From contig JADQAZ010000003.1 of NCBI GenBank assembly GCA_018524345.1, positions 124,001-188,000 on the forward strand: DNA of 64,000 nt. Reading direction: 5' to 3'. The DNA comes from Harenicola maris (GTDB lineage: Bacteria; Pseudomonadota; Alphaproteobacteria; Rhodobacterales; Rhodobacteraceae). Positions 44,763 to 54,428 of this stretch are shown here, one piece after another. Under the pieces are notes generated by a model. That model was given only the letters and a program-made list of their open reading frames with translations. It ran no database searches and was not told where the DNA came from. Both the position numbers and the translations under genes were made by a program. Position 1 is the stretch's first letter. Each line of letters starts with the position of its first letter.

Positions 44763-46724
44763 CTAGATATCAAGCTCTTCGGCGAATTTGGCGTTCTGCT
44801 GGATATACTGGAACCGCAGCTCCGGCTTCTTGCCCATCAGGCGTTCCACCAGATCGCCGGTTTGCCCCGGCTCGTCCTCGTCGATCGACACGCGGATCAG
44901 GGTCCGACTTTCGGGGTTCATCGTGGTGTCCTTCAGGTCCTTCGCGTCCATCTCGCCCAGACCCTTGAACCGCTGCAAATCGATCTTGCCCTTGCCGCCA
45001 AGGCCCTTTTCCATGACGCGGTCTTTCTCTGCATCATCGGCCACATAGACGCGCTTGGCCCCCTGGGTCAGGCGATAGAGCGGCGGGCAGGCCAGATACA
45101 AATGCCCGGTATCGATCATCGGCCGCATCTGGGTGAAGAAAAAGGTCATCAGCAGCGCCGCAATATGCGCCCCGTCCACATCCGCATCGGTCATGATGAT
45201 GATCTTGTCATAGCGCAGGTCATCGACGTTGAACCTTGTGCCCAGCCCCACGCCCAGCGCCTGCGTCAGATCGTTGATCTCCGCGTTGGAGCCCAGCTTG
45301 GACGAGGCCGCCCCCAGAACGTTCAGGATCTTCCCCCGCAGCGGCAAAAGCGCCTGCGTCTTGCGGTCCCGCGCCATTTTGGCAGAGCCCCCCGCAGAAT
45401 CCCCTTCCACGATGAACAATTCCGTCCCCTCGCGCGTCGCGCTGGAACAATCAACCAGCTTGCCCGGCAGGCGCAGCTTCTTCGTGGCGGATTTCCGCGC
45501 CGTTTCCTTTTCCTGCCGCCGCTTCAGGCGCTCCTCGGCGCGCAGCACGAGGAAATCAAGAATCGCACCGGCGGCCTTGGTATCGGCGGCCAGCCAGTTG
45601 TCGAAATGGTCGCGCACCGCGCCCTCGGTCATCTTTTGCGCGGCCTCGGTCGACAGCCGGTCCTTGGTCTGCCCGACAAAGGCAGGGTCGGCGATGAAAC
45701 AGGAGACCAGCGCACAGCCCCCCGTGATCAGGTCCTCGCGGGTGATCTGCGCCGCCTTCTTGTTATTCGACAGCTCGCCGTAGGCCTTCACCCCCTTGAG
45801 GATCGCGGCCCAAAAGCCCGCCTCATGGGTGCCGCCCTCGGGCGTGGGCACGGTGTTACAATAGCTCTGGATGAACCCATCGCGAGAGGGGGTCCAGTTG
45901 ATCGCCCATTCCACCTTGCCCGGCGCGCCGAACTTCTCGTTGAAATCCACGGTGCCGGCAAAGGGCTTGTCGGAATAGGTCGTCGCCTCGCCCAGAGTAT
46001 CATTCAGGTAATCGGCCAAACCACCGGGAAAGTGGAACACCGCCTCGGCAGGGGTCTCCCCGTCGTCAATCGCGGTTTTCCAGCGGATCTCCACACCAGA
46101 GAACAAGAACGCCTTGGACCGGATCGATTTGAACAGCCGCGCGGGCTTGAACCGGTGCTTGCCGAAAATCTCCTCATCCGCGTGAAAGGTCACTCGCGTG
46201 CCCTTCCAGTTCGAGGCCGTTCCGGTGTTTTCCACCGGCCCCAAAGGCAAACCGCGCGAGAAGCGCTGCTCGTATACCTGACGGTCCCGCGCCACCTGCA
46301 CGATCATCGAATCCGACAGGGCGTTGACGACAGAGGCCCCAACCCCGTGCAAACCGCCCGAGGTCTGATAGGCCTTGCCCGAGAACTTGCCCCCCGCATG
46401 CAGGGTGCACAGGATCACCTCAAGCGCGGATTTGTCGGGAAACTTCGGATGCGGGTCCACCGGAATGCCGCGACCATTGTCGCGCACGGTGATGGAATAA
46501 TCGTCATGCAGCTCAACCTCGATCCGGTTGGCATGGCCTGCCACGGCCTCATCCATAGAGTTATCAAGGACTTCGGCCACAAGGTGATGCAAGGCGCGCT
46601 CGTCCGTGCCGCCGATATACATACCGGGCCGTTTGCGCACAGGCTCCAGCCCTTCCAACACTTCGATGGAAGAGGCGTCATATGAAGGGTCCGGCGCAGA
46701 GGCGCTCAAAAGGTCGTTGGCCAT
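44763..46724 (-). CDS. parE: DNA topoisomerase IV subunit B
   Basis: ATPase subunit that with ParC unlinks daughter chromosomes. The 653-residue protein has the GHKL ATPase motifs EVLDNSMDEAVAGHAN and DNGRGIPVDPH, the transducer domain, and the TOPRIM start LFIVEGDSAGGSAKMARDR with IMTDADVDGAHI. The C-terminal QRFKGLGEMDAKDLKDTTM is diagnostic. It is monocistronic as far as visible. Length supports ParE rather than the longer GyrB. Confidence 0.95.
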   Translation of the reverse strand: MANDLLSASAPDPSYDASSIEVLEGLEPVRKRPGMYIGGTDERALHHLVAEVLDNSMDEAVAGHANRIEVELHDDYSITVRDNGRGIPVDPHPKFPDKSALEVILCTLHAGGKFSGKAYQTSGGLHGVGASVVNALSDSMIVQVARDRQVYEQRFSRGLPLGPVENTGTASNWKGTRVTFHADEEIFGKHRFKPARLFKSIRSKAFLFSGVEIRWKTAIDDGETPAEAVFHFPGGLADYLNDTLGEATTYSDKPFAGTVDFNEKFGAPGKVEWAINWTPSRDGFIQSYCNTVPTPEGGTHEAGFWAAILKGVKAYGELSNNKKAAQITREDLITGGCALVSCFIADPAFVGQTKDRLSTEAAQKMTEGAVRDHFDNWLAADTKAAGAILDFLVLRAEERLKRRQEKETARKSATKKLRLPGKLVDCSSATREGTELFIVEGDSAGGSAKMARDRKTQALLPLRGKILNVLGAASSKLGSNAEINDLTQALGVGLGTRFNVDDLRYDKIIIMTDADVDGAHIAALLMTFFFTQMRPMIDTGHLYLACPPLYRLTQGAKRVYVADDAEKDRVMEKGLGGKGKIDLQRFKGLGEMDAKDLKDTTMNPESRTLIRVSIDEDEPGQTGDLVERLMGKKPELRFQYIQQNAKFAEELDI

Positions 46725-46966
46725 GATTTGCTGCTCTTATCGTTGATTGATGCTAAATGTAGTGCAGGGCGCCTATGGAAGCCAAGCGTTGAATCCACTC
46801 TGGGCGCGCATGGTAAAGGAAACATTGATGCCTGCGCTGCTGGCAGGCCCCGTTTCGGCCAAAGAGGCCCCCCTCCGCCAGAGCCCAAACCCCCATGCTC
46901 CGCGATCCACGCGCAGGGCCCTCAGCCCCCCTTGCCAGTGCACCCCCATGGGACTACTGCCTAAGA

Positions 46967-48358
46967 ATGCATCACACAATGACCCCCTCCGCCCATGGAC
47001 GCGCCATTCTCGTTCTGGGCCTGCCCCTGATCGGCGGTAACCTCGGCCAGATTGCCATCGGCGTGACCGATACGCTGATGCTGGGGTGGTATTCCGTCGA
47101 TGCCCTCGCGGCGGCGGTCCTCGGCCATTCCATGTGGTTCAGCATCTTCCTGCTCGGCTCCGGCTTTGCCAATGCGGTGATGCCGCTGGTGGCCGAAGCC
47201 TCCGAGCAACCGGACGGCACCCAAACCATCCGCCGCACGGCGCGCATGGGCCTCTGGCTCTCGGTGCTCTTTGCGGTGCTGGTGCTGCCGCTGTTCCTGT
47301 GGTCCAGCCCGATCCTACAGGCGCTGGGCCAGACAAAACCCCTGTCTGATGATGCTCAGGACCTGCTGCGCATCGTCGGGCTGGCGATGCTTCCGGCCCT
47401 GCTGGCTATGGTGCTCAAAAGCTACCTTGCCGCGCTGGAACACACACGGGTGGTGCTCTGGGTGACGATTGCGGCGGCACTGGTCAATGCGGGGGTGAAC
47501 TACCTGCTGATCTTCGGCAACTACGGCGCGCCGGAACTGGGTATCAAGGGGGCGGGCTATGCCTCCTCTGCGGTGCACTGCGTCACGCTGCTGCTGCTCG
47601 CGGGCTATGCCCTGCGCAAGTTCCCCGAACACGACCTGCTCGCCCGCCTCTGGCGGCCCGACCCCGAGGTGATCAAACGGCTGTTCAGCATGGGCGTGCC
47701 CATCGGGCTGACCTATCTTGCGGAAACCAGCCTCTTCGCGGCCTCCGCCCTGATGATGGGCTGGCTCGGCACCGTGCCACTGGCGGCCCACGGCGTGGCG
47801 ATCCAGATCGCCAGCGCAACCTTCGTGGTCCACCTCGGCCTGTCCAGCGCCGCAACCGTCCGCGTGGGCAAGGCGCTGGGGCGGCAGGACTTCCCCCACC
47901 TGCGCCGCGGCGCGGTGGTGGCAGTCTGGATGTCCGTCGCCTTCGCCCTGATGACGGTGGCAGTTTACTGGAGCATCCCCGCAACCCTCATAGGCATGTT
48001 CATCGACCCCGCCGACCCCCTCAGGCCAGAGATCATCTCCGCAGGCATCACCCTGATGCTGCTCGCAGGGGTGTTCCAACTGGTCGACGGGGCACAGGCC
48101 ATGGCGCTTGGCCTGCTGCGCGGCCTCAAGGACACACAGGTGCCGATGATCTACGCGGTGCTCAGCTACTGGTGCGTCGGCATGACCTGCAGCTACCTGC
48201 TGGGCTTTACCCTCGGCCTCGGCGGGGCGGGCATCTGGGGCGGGCTGAGCATCGGCCTGTGCTGCGCCGCCGTGTCGATGATGCTGCGCTTCTGGCGCCA
48301 TATCGTGCCCCGGGCAGAGCAGCGCAGCGCAGTAGACACATCGGGGGCAGGGGCCTAG
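46967..48358 (+). CDS. MATE-family efflux transporter (second copy)
   Basis: A 463-residue inner-membrane protein with twelve predicted segments; GRAILVLGLPLIGGNLGQIAIGVTDTLMLGWYS at the start is a family hallmark. It is a different subgroup from the transporter at 23244-24590. The start is uncertain: ATG at 46967 or 46979, neither with a strong ribosome site. Substrate unknown. Confidence 0.83.
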   Translation: MHHTMTPSAHGRAILVLGLPLIGGNLGQIAIGVTDTLMLGWYSVDALAAAVLGHSMWFSIFLLGSGFANAVMPLVAEASEQPDGTQTIRRTARMGLWLSVLFAVLVLPLFLWSSPILQALGQTKPLSDDAQDLLRIVGLAMLPALLAMVLKSYLAALEHTRVVLWVTIAAALVNAGVNYLLIFGNYGAPELGIKGAGYASSAVHCVTLLLLAGYALRKFPEHDLLARLWRPDPEVIKRLFSMGVPIGLTYLAETSLFAASALMMGWLGTVPLAAHGVAIQIASATFVVHLGLSSAATVRVGKALGRQDFPHLRRGAVVAVWMSVAFALMTVAVYWSIPATLIGMFIDPADPLRPEIISAGITLMLLAGVFQLVDGAQAMALGLLRGLKDTQVPMIYAVLSYWCVGMTCSYLLGFTLGLGGAGIWGGLSIGLCCAAVSMMLRFWRHIVPRAEQRSAVDTSGAGA

Positions 48359-48400
48359 TATCCGCCCATTATTGACCAGACCTCCTCATTAGGGTGCCCC

Positions 48401-49366
48401 ATGCAAGACCAGATCTCAGCCCCGCCCCCCCTGACCATCCGCGATGACCTCGGCGATGCCCTGCGCCCCCTGCCGGGCGCGATCTTCGCCGTCGTGGACG
48501 GGGCCCATTTCGACGATCTGCCCGCCCGAATGCGCGCCGTCGGGCTCGAGGCCCTTCCGCTCTACGCCGATGAAATCGACCTGCCGAATATGTCCCAAGG
48601 GCCGCACCTCGTGGCCTGCCCCAATGGCTACGCCATCGAACAGGTCCGCGATGTCTGCTCCGGCGCGCCCGCAGTGGTCTGGTGGGCATGGCCGGACGAG
48701 GGGGAAGGTACGGCCCATGCGATCCAGTCGCACCTACGCCGCCTGAACCTCGTGGAAATCCCCGCCATGCGCGCCGAGGCCATCGTCGGCACCCGCCCCA
48801 TCGGCGCGGTGGACCGCTCCGCCAAATTCGAAACCGTGATCTTCCGCCACGGCGACCCCCATGTGATGGACCTGCTGCTGCCGGTGCTGAAACCCAAACA
48901 ACTGGCACAGCTCTTTGGCCGCGCCCACGCCATGGTGCTCGACGCACCGGGGATGGAGGCCGTCACCCGCGCCGACAACCCCGGCGACAGCGACCCCACC
49001 GCCTTCGGCCGGTTGCGCCTGTCAAAGAAACAATATGACGAACTCGCCGGCGTCCACGGACGGGGCCTGCGCCGCCGCGCGGTGCGCGAGTTGGCCCATA
49101 AATTCACCGACACCCCCGCGGCGGGCCGCGAAGCCCGCGTCACCGCCGCCTACGACCGCGCCGAAAGCTACGGCTGCCTGACCCGCAGCCAGATCTGGGA
49201 GTTCCTCGCGCTGGACCAGAAATTCGGCGCAGGCTTCGAATTCCACAAAGGCCACGAGCGCGTGCTCGAGGCCCTGCAAACCCGCGACGCCAGCCCCGAG
49301 GAGCGCCTTTGGCGCGCCGAAATGGAACTCGGCTTTGTGCGCGACCACGGCCACAGCCACGACTAA
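48401..49366 (+). CDS. DUF4123-domain protein (orphan T6SS adaptor-like)
   Basis: A 321-residue protein whose first two thirds match DUF4123 chaperones: IFAVVDGAHFDDLPARM at residue 27, AIQSHLRRLNLV, VIFRHGDPHVMDLLLPVL and LAQLFGRAHAMVLDAP. Such proteins load effectors onto VgrG of type VI secretion systems. No VgrG, Hcp, PAAR or effector gene is in this window. The C-terminal third is charged and helical, without a recognised domain. Its role may be to serve a distant system or to act outside T6SS. Confidence 0.7.
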   Translation: MQDQISAPPPLTIRDDLGDALRPLPGAIFAVVDGAHFDDLPARMRAVGLEALPLYADEIDLPNMSQGPHLVACPNGYAIEQVRDVCSGAPAVVWWAWPDEGEGTAHAIQSHLRRLNLVEIPAMRAEAIVGTRPIGAVDRSAKFETVIFRHGDPHVMDLLLPVLKPKQLAQLFGRAHAMVLDAPGMEAVTRADNPGDSDPTAFGRLRLSKKQYDELAGVHGRGLRRRAVRELAHKFTDTPAAGREARVTAAYDRAESYGCLTRSQIWEFLALDQKFGAGFEFHKGHERVLEALQTRDASPEERLWRAEMELGFVRDHGHSHD

Positions 49367-49435
49367 GATTTTTCTCCGAAAAATCTAGGGCGCACAGCCT
49401 TCCGGCTGGCGCCCCAAATTTTTAAGTAAAAATTT
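49366..49435. repeat. AT- and GC-rich palindromes (element C)
   Basis: AGATTTTT-CTCCG-AAAAATCT (49366-49386), a GC-rich stem GGGCGC...GGCGCCC (49388-49414), and AAATTTTTA-AG-TAAAAATTT (49416-49435). It lies between the convergent DUF4123 gene and a small lipoprotein gene, and the first hairpin begins at the stop codon of the DUF4123 gene. Likely bidirectional terminators; the third stem is too AT-rich to act as a standard terminator alone. Confidence 0.6.
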
Positions 49436-49483
49436 GCGCCCTGCTGCGCGGGCAGTGCCCCGCATCCACCTTGGCGCGCGCGG

Positions 49484-49645
49484 TTAGGCGTTCAGATCGT
49501 CTTCGCCGATCACTTCATCCGTCGGCAGAACTTCAACACCGTTTTCGTCCAGAACGGGCTCCGGCTCGGGCTCCGGCGCGGATTGCAGACAACCGGCCAG
49601 AAGGGCCGCCATGAACAGGGGAAGGGCGAGTTTTTTAATCGACAT
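49484..49645 (-). CDS. Small lipoprotein, 53 residues
   Basis: Reads MSIKKLALPLFMAALLAGC then an acidic proline-glutamate stretch (SAPEPEPEPVLDENGVEV) to the end. The lipobox LAGC gives C19, and AAGGA precedes the ATG. It is too short for a folded domain and is probably a small envelope lipoprotein. Real coding character is supported by the signal sequence, lipobox and ribosome site. Confidence 0.75.
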   Translation of the reverse strand: MSIKKLALPLFMAALLAGCLQSAPEPEPEPVLDENGVEVLPTDEVIGEDDLNA

Positions 49646-49764
49646 TGGGATCAGTCCTTTGGATCGCGAAAATAAGTGTGCTCACTCTTGCAAGGTTTGC
49701 GCCGCAAAACAATGGGGCCAACCCGCTTTCACGCGAGAAACGCGCCCATTCGCGCCGCGCGGCC

Positions 49765-50181
49765 CTAGTCCTGCGCCCGCTCTCGCGCCTTGATCAACCG
49801 GTCTGCCTTCTTGCGCACAAGGACAGAGCGCAGGTCATGCATGGCCAGCAAAAGCGCATCGGTGACATTCTCCAACTGCTCGTCATCGGCCTTGGACTGC
49901 ACCCATTGCGTGGTGATGTTGAGGTAATCCACAGCGCGGTGGATGTCGTCGATATCGCGCCGCGCCAAAAGCGCCTGCCGCTCTGCCATCCAATCCGAAA
50001 TCGCTGCCAGATCGGACTCGCTCAGGGCGTGATCCCCATGGGGCTTCACCTCGCCGTTCTTGATGTTGATCACGGCGATCTGGTCCATCTCGATCCGCCG
50101 CTGGCGGTTCTCGGTATCCACCCGAAAAGCCACCGCGCCATTCTCGCGCACTCTGAAATAATACTCGGGCAGATCCGTCAT
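49765..50181 (-). CDS. Conserved hypothetical protein
   Basis: A 138-residue cytoplasmic protein, unrecognised. It has a beta-rich N-terminal half (YYFRVRENGAVAFRVDTENRQRR) and helical C-terminal half (HDLRSVLVRKKADRLIKARERAQD), with no signal peptide or membrane segment. It stands between a small lipoprotein gene and a possible remnant gene. Confidence 0.55.
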   Translation of the reverse strand: MTDLPEYYFRVRENGAVAFRVDTENRQRRIEMDQIAVINIKNGEVKPHGDHALSESDLAAISDWMAERQALLARRDIDDIHRAVDYLNITTQWVQSKADDEQLENVTDALLLAMHDLRSVLVRKKADRLIKARERAQD

Positions 50182-50218
50182 AACTGCGGCCTCAATGATT
50201 TCCCCGCAAGTTACGCAG

Positions 50219-50249
50219 GCCCCCGCCCACTGTCAAAGGGCGCGGGGGC
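50219..50249 (-). terminator. GC-rich hairpin at the end of a short minus-strand ORF
   Basis: GCCCCCGCCC pairs with GGGCGCGGGGGC (one bulged base) around a short loop. On the minus strand it starts at the last base of the 50249-50395 reading frame. No T tract follows, so termination would be weak or Rho-assisted. Confidence 0.45.
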
Positions 50250-50395
50250 TAAATCGGATAGATCATCCCCTGCATCTTGGGCAACACACCGGCCTCAAGC
50301 AATACCGTATCCGTATGAAGCACCGCCTCAAAAGCAGCGTCATCATCGGGCTTGAACACAGTCGGCCAGTTCTGCACAAACCACCCGATAAACAT
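50249..50395 (-). CDS. Short ORF, 48 codons, possible gene remnant
   Basis: The frame encodes MFIGWFVQNWPTVFKPDDD and continues to a stop at 50249. It has normal codon character and ends in a hairpin, but has no recognised motif and no clear ribosome site. The bases before it hold in-frame stops (TAG twice), so it could be the 3' end of a decayed gene rather than a complete small gene. Confidence 0.3.
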   Translation of the reverse strand: MFIGWFVQNWPTVFKPDDDAAFEAVLHTDTVLLEAGVLPKMQGMIYPI

Positions 50396-50442
50396 CTAAG
50401 AATACCAGGCAGTCTATTTGTCTAATTCAAAATGAAAACCCC

Positions 50443-51663
<1,221 letters not shown>

Positions 51664-51764
51664 TCAGGCACATTGGGTTCTAGGCTTGCCCCCGCAGGCC
51701 TTCAAGCGCAATCGCCGCCCCGCAAAGGGCCGCGGCAGGGCGCAAACAACCAAAAGGCAGGGCA

Positions 51765-52178
51765 ATGGAAGACTGGTACAGCAACGAAACAGCAACCTTC
51801 GGCGACCGCGTCGCCGCCGCCCGCGAGGGTGTCGGCCTGACGCAACAGGAACTGGCCAAACGTCTGGGCGTCAAACTGAAAACCGTCCACGGCTGGGAAG
51901 ATGACCTGACAGAACCGCGCGCGAACAAGCTGCAAATGCTCTCCGGCGTGCTCGGCGTCTCGCTGATGTGGCTGCTCAGCGGCGAAGGCGACGGGCTGGA
52001 CGGCCCCGAATCTACCCCGCCACTGGACGACAACGCCCGCGCCCTGATGCTCGAATTGCGCCAGTTGCGCGGCGAAATGGACCGCGCAGCGGACCGCATG
52101 GGCCTGCTCGAGAAAAAATTACGCGCCTACATCGGACTGCAGGGCGCAGAGCTGGCAGAGGCCGAAGCAAATGACTGA
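51765..52178 (+). CDS. XRE-family helix-turn-helix protein
   Basis: A 137-residue regulator with an N-terminal HTH (residues about 10-65, with RVAAAREGVGLTQQELAKRL and VKLKTVHGWEDD) and a C-terminal coiled coil (LRQLRGEMDRAADRMGLLEKKLRAYI). Targets unknown. It overlaps sdhE by eight bases, so the two may be translated together, an unusual partner for a respiratory assembly factor. Confidence 0.8.
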   Translation: MEDWYSNETATFGDRVAAAREGVGLTQQELAKRLGVKLKTVHGWEDDLTEPRANKLQMLSGVLGVSLMWLLSGEGDGLDGPESTPPLDDNARALMLELRQLRGEMDRAADRMGLLEKKLRAYIGLQGAELAEAEAND

Positions 52179-52446
52179 AACCAGCCCCCGAACAGAGGCC
52201 CCCGAACACCGCCTCAAACGCCTCCGCATGCGCTCCTGGCGGCGCGGCACGAAAGAGATGGACATGATCCTCGGGCCCTTTTCCGACAAGGGGTTACGCG
52301 ACCTCAGCGATGCGGATGTCGCCCTCTATGACGCCCTGCTGGAGGAGAACGACCATGACCTCTACCAATGGGTCAGCGGACAGGCTCCCACGCCCGCCCG
52401 TTTCGCCGGTCTGCTCGCCATCATCACAGGCCAGATCGGCGCATAA
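52171..52446 (+). CDS. sdhE: Succinate dehydrogenase assembly factor SdhE
   Basis: Small cytoplasmic protein that helps attach FAD to the flavoprotein subunit. The 91-residue product carries the RGxxE motif in RSWRRGTKEMDMILG and the downstream aspartate-rich region LSDADVALYDALLEENDHDLY. It overlaps the XRE gene upstream. No sdh genes are nearby. Confidence 0.88.
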   Translation: MTETSPRTEAPEHRLKRLRMRSWRRGTKEMDMILGPFSDKGLRDLSDADVALYDALLEENDHDLYQWVSGQAPTPARFAGLLAIITGQIGA

Positions 52447-52529
52447 TCCGCCGGTTTTATTTTTGATTTAACGGGTTATTTGCATTTTGCGTTGTAGCCA
52501 TAGGGCCAGCCCTATTCGGAGACAACGCA

Positions 52530-53027
52530 ATGAGCATTCACAAACCCATGCCGCCCAAGGCCAAAGATGGGCTCCTGACCGACTATACCGAAACCCTCGC
52601 TATGGTCGAACGTCTGCACCGCCTTTTGCTTGACGTCATCAAGGACGAATTCGAGCGTCTCGGCCTGCTCGACATCAACGCCGTGCAGGCCCTGCTGCTC
52701 TACAACGTGGCCGAGAACGAGGTCACAGCAGGGGAGCTGAAATCGCGCGGCTACTACCAAGGCTCCAATGTCAGCTACAACCTCAAGAAACTCGTCGATA
52801 CCGGCTATATGCACCATCAGCGATGCGAGATTGACCGCCGCTCCGTCCGCGTCCGCCTGACGGAAAAGGGCCGCAATATCCGCGAGGTTGTCGATGGCCT
52901 CTTCTCCCGCCATGCGGAGGGGCTGGAACAACTCAGCCTCTTCGGCGATGAGGGGCTCGAAGGCGTGATCAGCTCCCTGCGCCGCATCGAACGCTTCTGG
53001 TCCGAACAAATCCGCTACATCTACTAA
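52530..53027 (+). CDS. MarR-family regulator, LdtR-like
   Basis: A 165-residue winged-helix regulator close to LdtR of rhizobia: VERLHRLLLDVIKDEFERLG, AVQALLLYNVAENEVTAGELKSRGYYQGSNVSYNLKKLVD and DRRSVRVRLTEKGR are characteristic. In other alphaproteobacteria it controls an L,D-transpeptidase and osmotic stress genes; here no such target is adjacent. A short hairpin (ATAGGG-CCAG-CCCTAT, 52500-52515) lies in its leader. A plausible ribosome site GGAGA lies before the ATG. Confidence 0.82.
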   Translation: MSIHKPMPPKAKDGLLTDYTETLAMVERLHRLLLDVIKDEFERLGLLDINAVQALLLYNVAENEVTAGELKSRGYYQGSNVSYNLKKLVDTGYMHHQRCEIDRRSVRVRLTEKGRNIREVVDGLFSRHAEGLEQLSLFGDEGLEGVISSLRRIERFWSEQIRYIY

Positions 53028-53081
53028 GGGGCGGCTCTGGCCCCGCAACCGGGCTAAAGGTATTTCTCGCGCTGACGCGCG

Positions 53082-53137
53082 CGACCCGCGGGCAACGGGG
53101 GCGCCGGGACTACGTCCCGGCGCCCCCGTTGCCCGCG
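53082..53137. repeat. 24-bp GC-rich hairpin with abutting CGACC tag (element E)
   Basis: Arms 53087-53110 and 53114-53137 are perfect reverse complements around TAC. CGACC at 53082-53086 directly precedes the left arm and is the reverse complement of the GGTCG tag in elements A and F, so this copy is inverted. It lies between convergent genes. Confidence 0.75.
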
Positions 53138-53319
53138 TAGCGTGCCCGATAGGGCGCGCAAAACCTCCTATCCGGCCGGTTAAGGCAGCGCTGCCATGCC
53201 TTAGGGCAGGCGCTACACCGCACAGACCAGCCAGCGGCGCATGACCTCGCTCCAAATCTCAAACCCCAAGGCAATCCACGCCACAGGCCGGAACATCCAG
53301 CCCCGGCACAAAAGCGCCC

Positions 53320-53928
53320 CTAACGCCCCAACTCTTCAAGCCGCGCCAGCGCTTCAGGCGTGATGCGGACGTGCTGGATCATCCTGTGATCAAACAGCAT
53401 ATCCTCGGTCTGCGTGCCCCAGCCGATGTTATGGGTCACCAGCGGGCGCGCCCCGTCGCGGCTCCGCCCCTCGGCCACAATACCGATATGGGGCAAGTTC
53501 GACCCCTCAAGCCGCCAGGACACAATATCCCCCGGCGCAAAAGCCGCCGGATCACTGGACAGAGCCATCTCCGCCCCGATCCGCCGAAAAAACACCTCAA
53601 GGTTGGGCACACGGCGATGGTCGATGTTGCGATCCGTCGTTTTCAGCCCCCAAATCTTCGGATACTTGGCAAAAGCCGCCTTCATATCGCGGTTCACCGC
53701 AAGCTGCAGATCCACCTGCCACGCATCGCGCAGGGCCCGCACCACCACGTCAGAGCAGACCCCGCGCAGCCGCGCGATATCCCCGCCCGGAAACGCCAGC
53801 CCCTGATAGGACCCGTCATAGATCAGCGTCACGCCAACCTGCTCCCGCGCCGCCGCAGCAAGCGCCTCCCCGCCCGCAAGGGCAGGGGAGGGCAACAGCA
53901 GCGCCGCAAGGATAAATCGCCCTACCAA
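53320..53928 (-). CDS. DUF1287 family protein
   Basis: A predicted secreted protein of about 202 residues beginning with a signal peptide (ALLLPSPALAGG) and matching DUF1287, which is related to NlpC/P60-type cysteine hydrolases. Candidate catalytic residues are the cysteine in RLRGVCSDVVVRAL and histidines in LPHIGIVAEG and VTHNIGWG. The start is uncertain: I used the TTG at 53928, immediately before the signal sequence, which overlaps the end of the glyoxalase gene; an upstream TTG at 53955 is also possible. Confidence 0.7.
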   Translation of the reverse strand: MVGRFILAALLLPSPALAGGEALAAAAREQVGVTLIYDGSYQGLAFPGGDIARLRGVCSDVVVRALRDAWQVDLQLAVNRDMKAAFAKYPKIWGLKTTDRNIDHRRVPNLEVFFRRIGAEMALSSDPAAFAPGDIVSWRLEGSNLPHIGIVAEGRSRDGARPLVTHNIGWGTQTEDMLFDHRMIQHVRITPEALARLEELGR

Positions 53929-54350
53929 TGGCCCGTGTTTTCCATGCTGGCCCAAGGCTCTTGCGCGGGCAGGGGATCACCGGCCTGCAACAGCTCGACC
54001 GAGATATTGTCAGGCGAGCGCACAAAGGCCATATGCCCGTCGCGCGGCGGACGATTGATCACCACCCCGTTGTCCTGCAAATGCTGGCAAAGCGCATAGA
54101 TGTCATCAACGCGGTAGGCCAGATGCCCGAAATGGCGGCTGTCATCGGGCAGGGCATCATCGCCATCCCAGTTATGGGTCAACTCGACAGAACACTCCGG
54201 CTGCTCCGGCGGCGCCATGAAGATCAGGGAAAACCGCCCGCCCTCATTGTCGATCCGGCGGGTCTCGACCAGACCAAGCAGCTTGTAAAAGGCGATGGAA
54301 GCATCAAGGTCTTTGACGCGCACCATGGTGTGAAGATAGGTCAATGCCAT
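53922..54350 (-). CDS. gloA: Lactoylglutathione lyase (glyoxalase I)
   Basis: Converts the methylglyoxal-glutathione hemithioacetal to S-lactoylglutathione. The 142-residue VOC-fold protein has LHTMVRVKDLDASIAFY, VELTHNWDG, HFGHLAYRVDDI and ISVELLQ, supplying the histidine and glutamate metal ligands. It overlaps the DUF1287 start. Confidence 0.92.
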   Translation of the reverse strand: MALTYLHTMVRVKDLDASIAFYKLLGLVETRRIDNEGGRFSLIFMAPPEQPECSVELTHNWDGDDALPDDSRHFGHLAYRVDDIYALCQHLQDNGVVINRPPRDGHMAFVRSPDNISVELLQAGDPLPAQEPWASMENTGHW

Positions 54351-54428
54351 TGCACAGGGGTCCTTCAGTTGGGCAAAAATATCACTCCCCCGTAACTTAG
54401 CCGCTCAGGCGGGCCGAACAAGGGGCGC

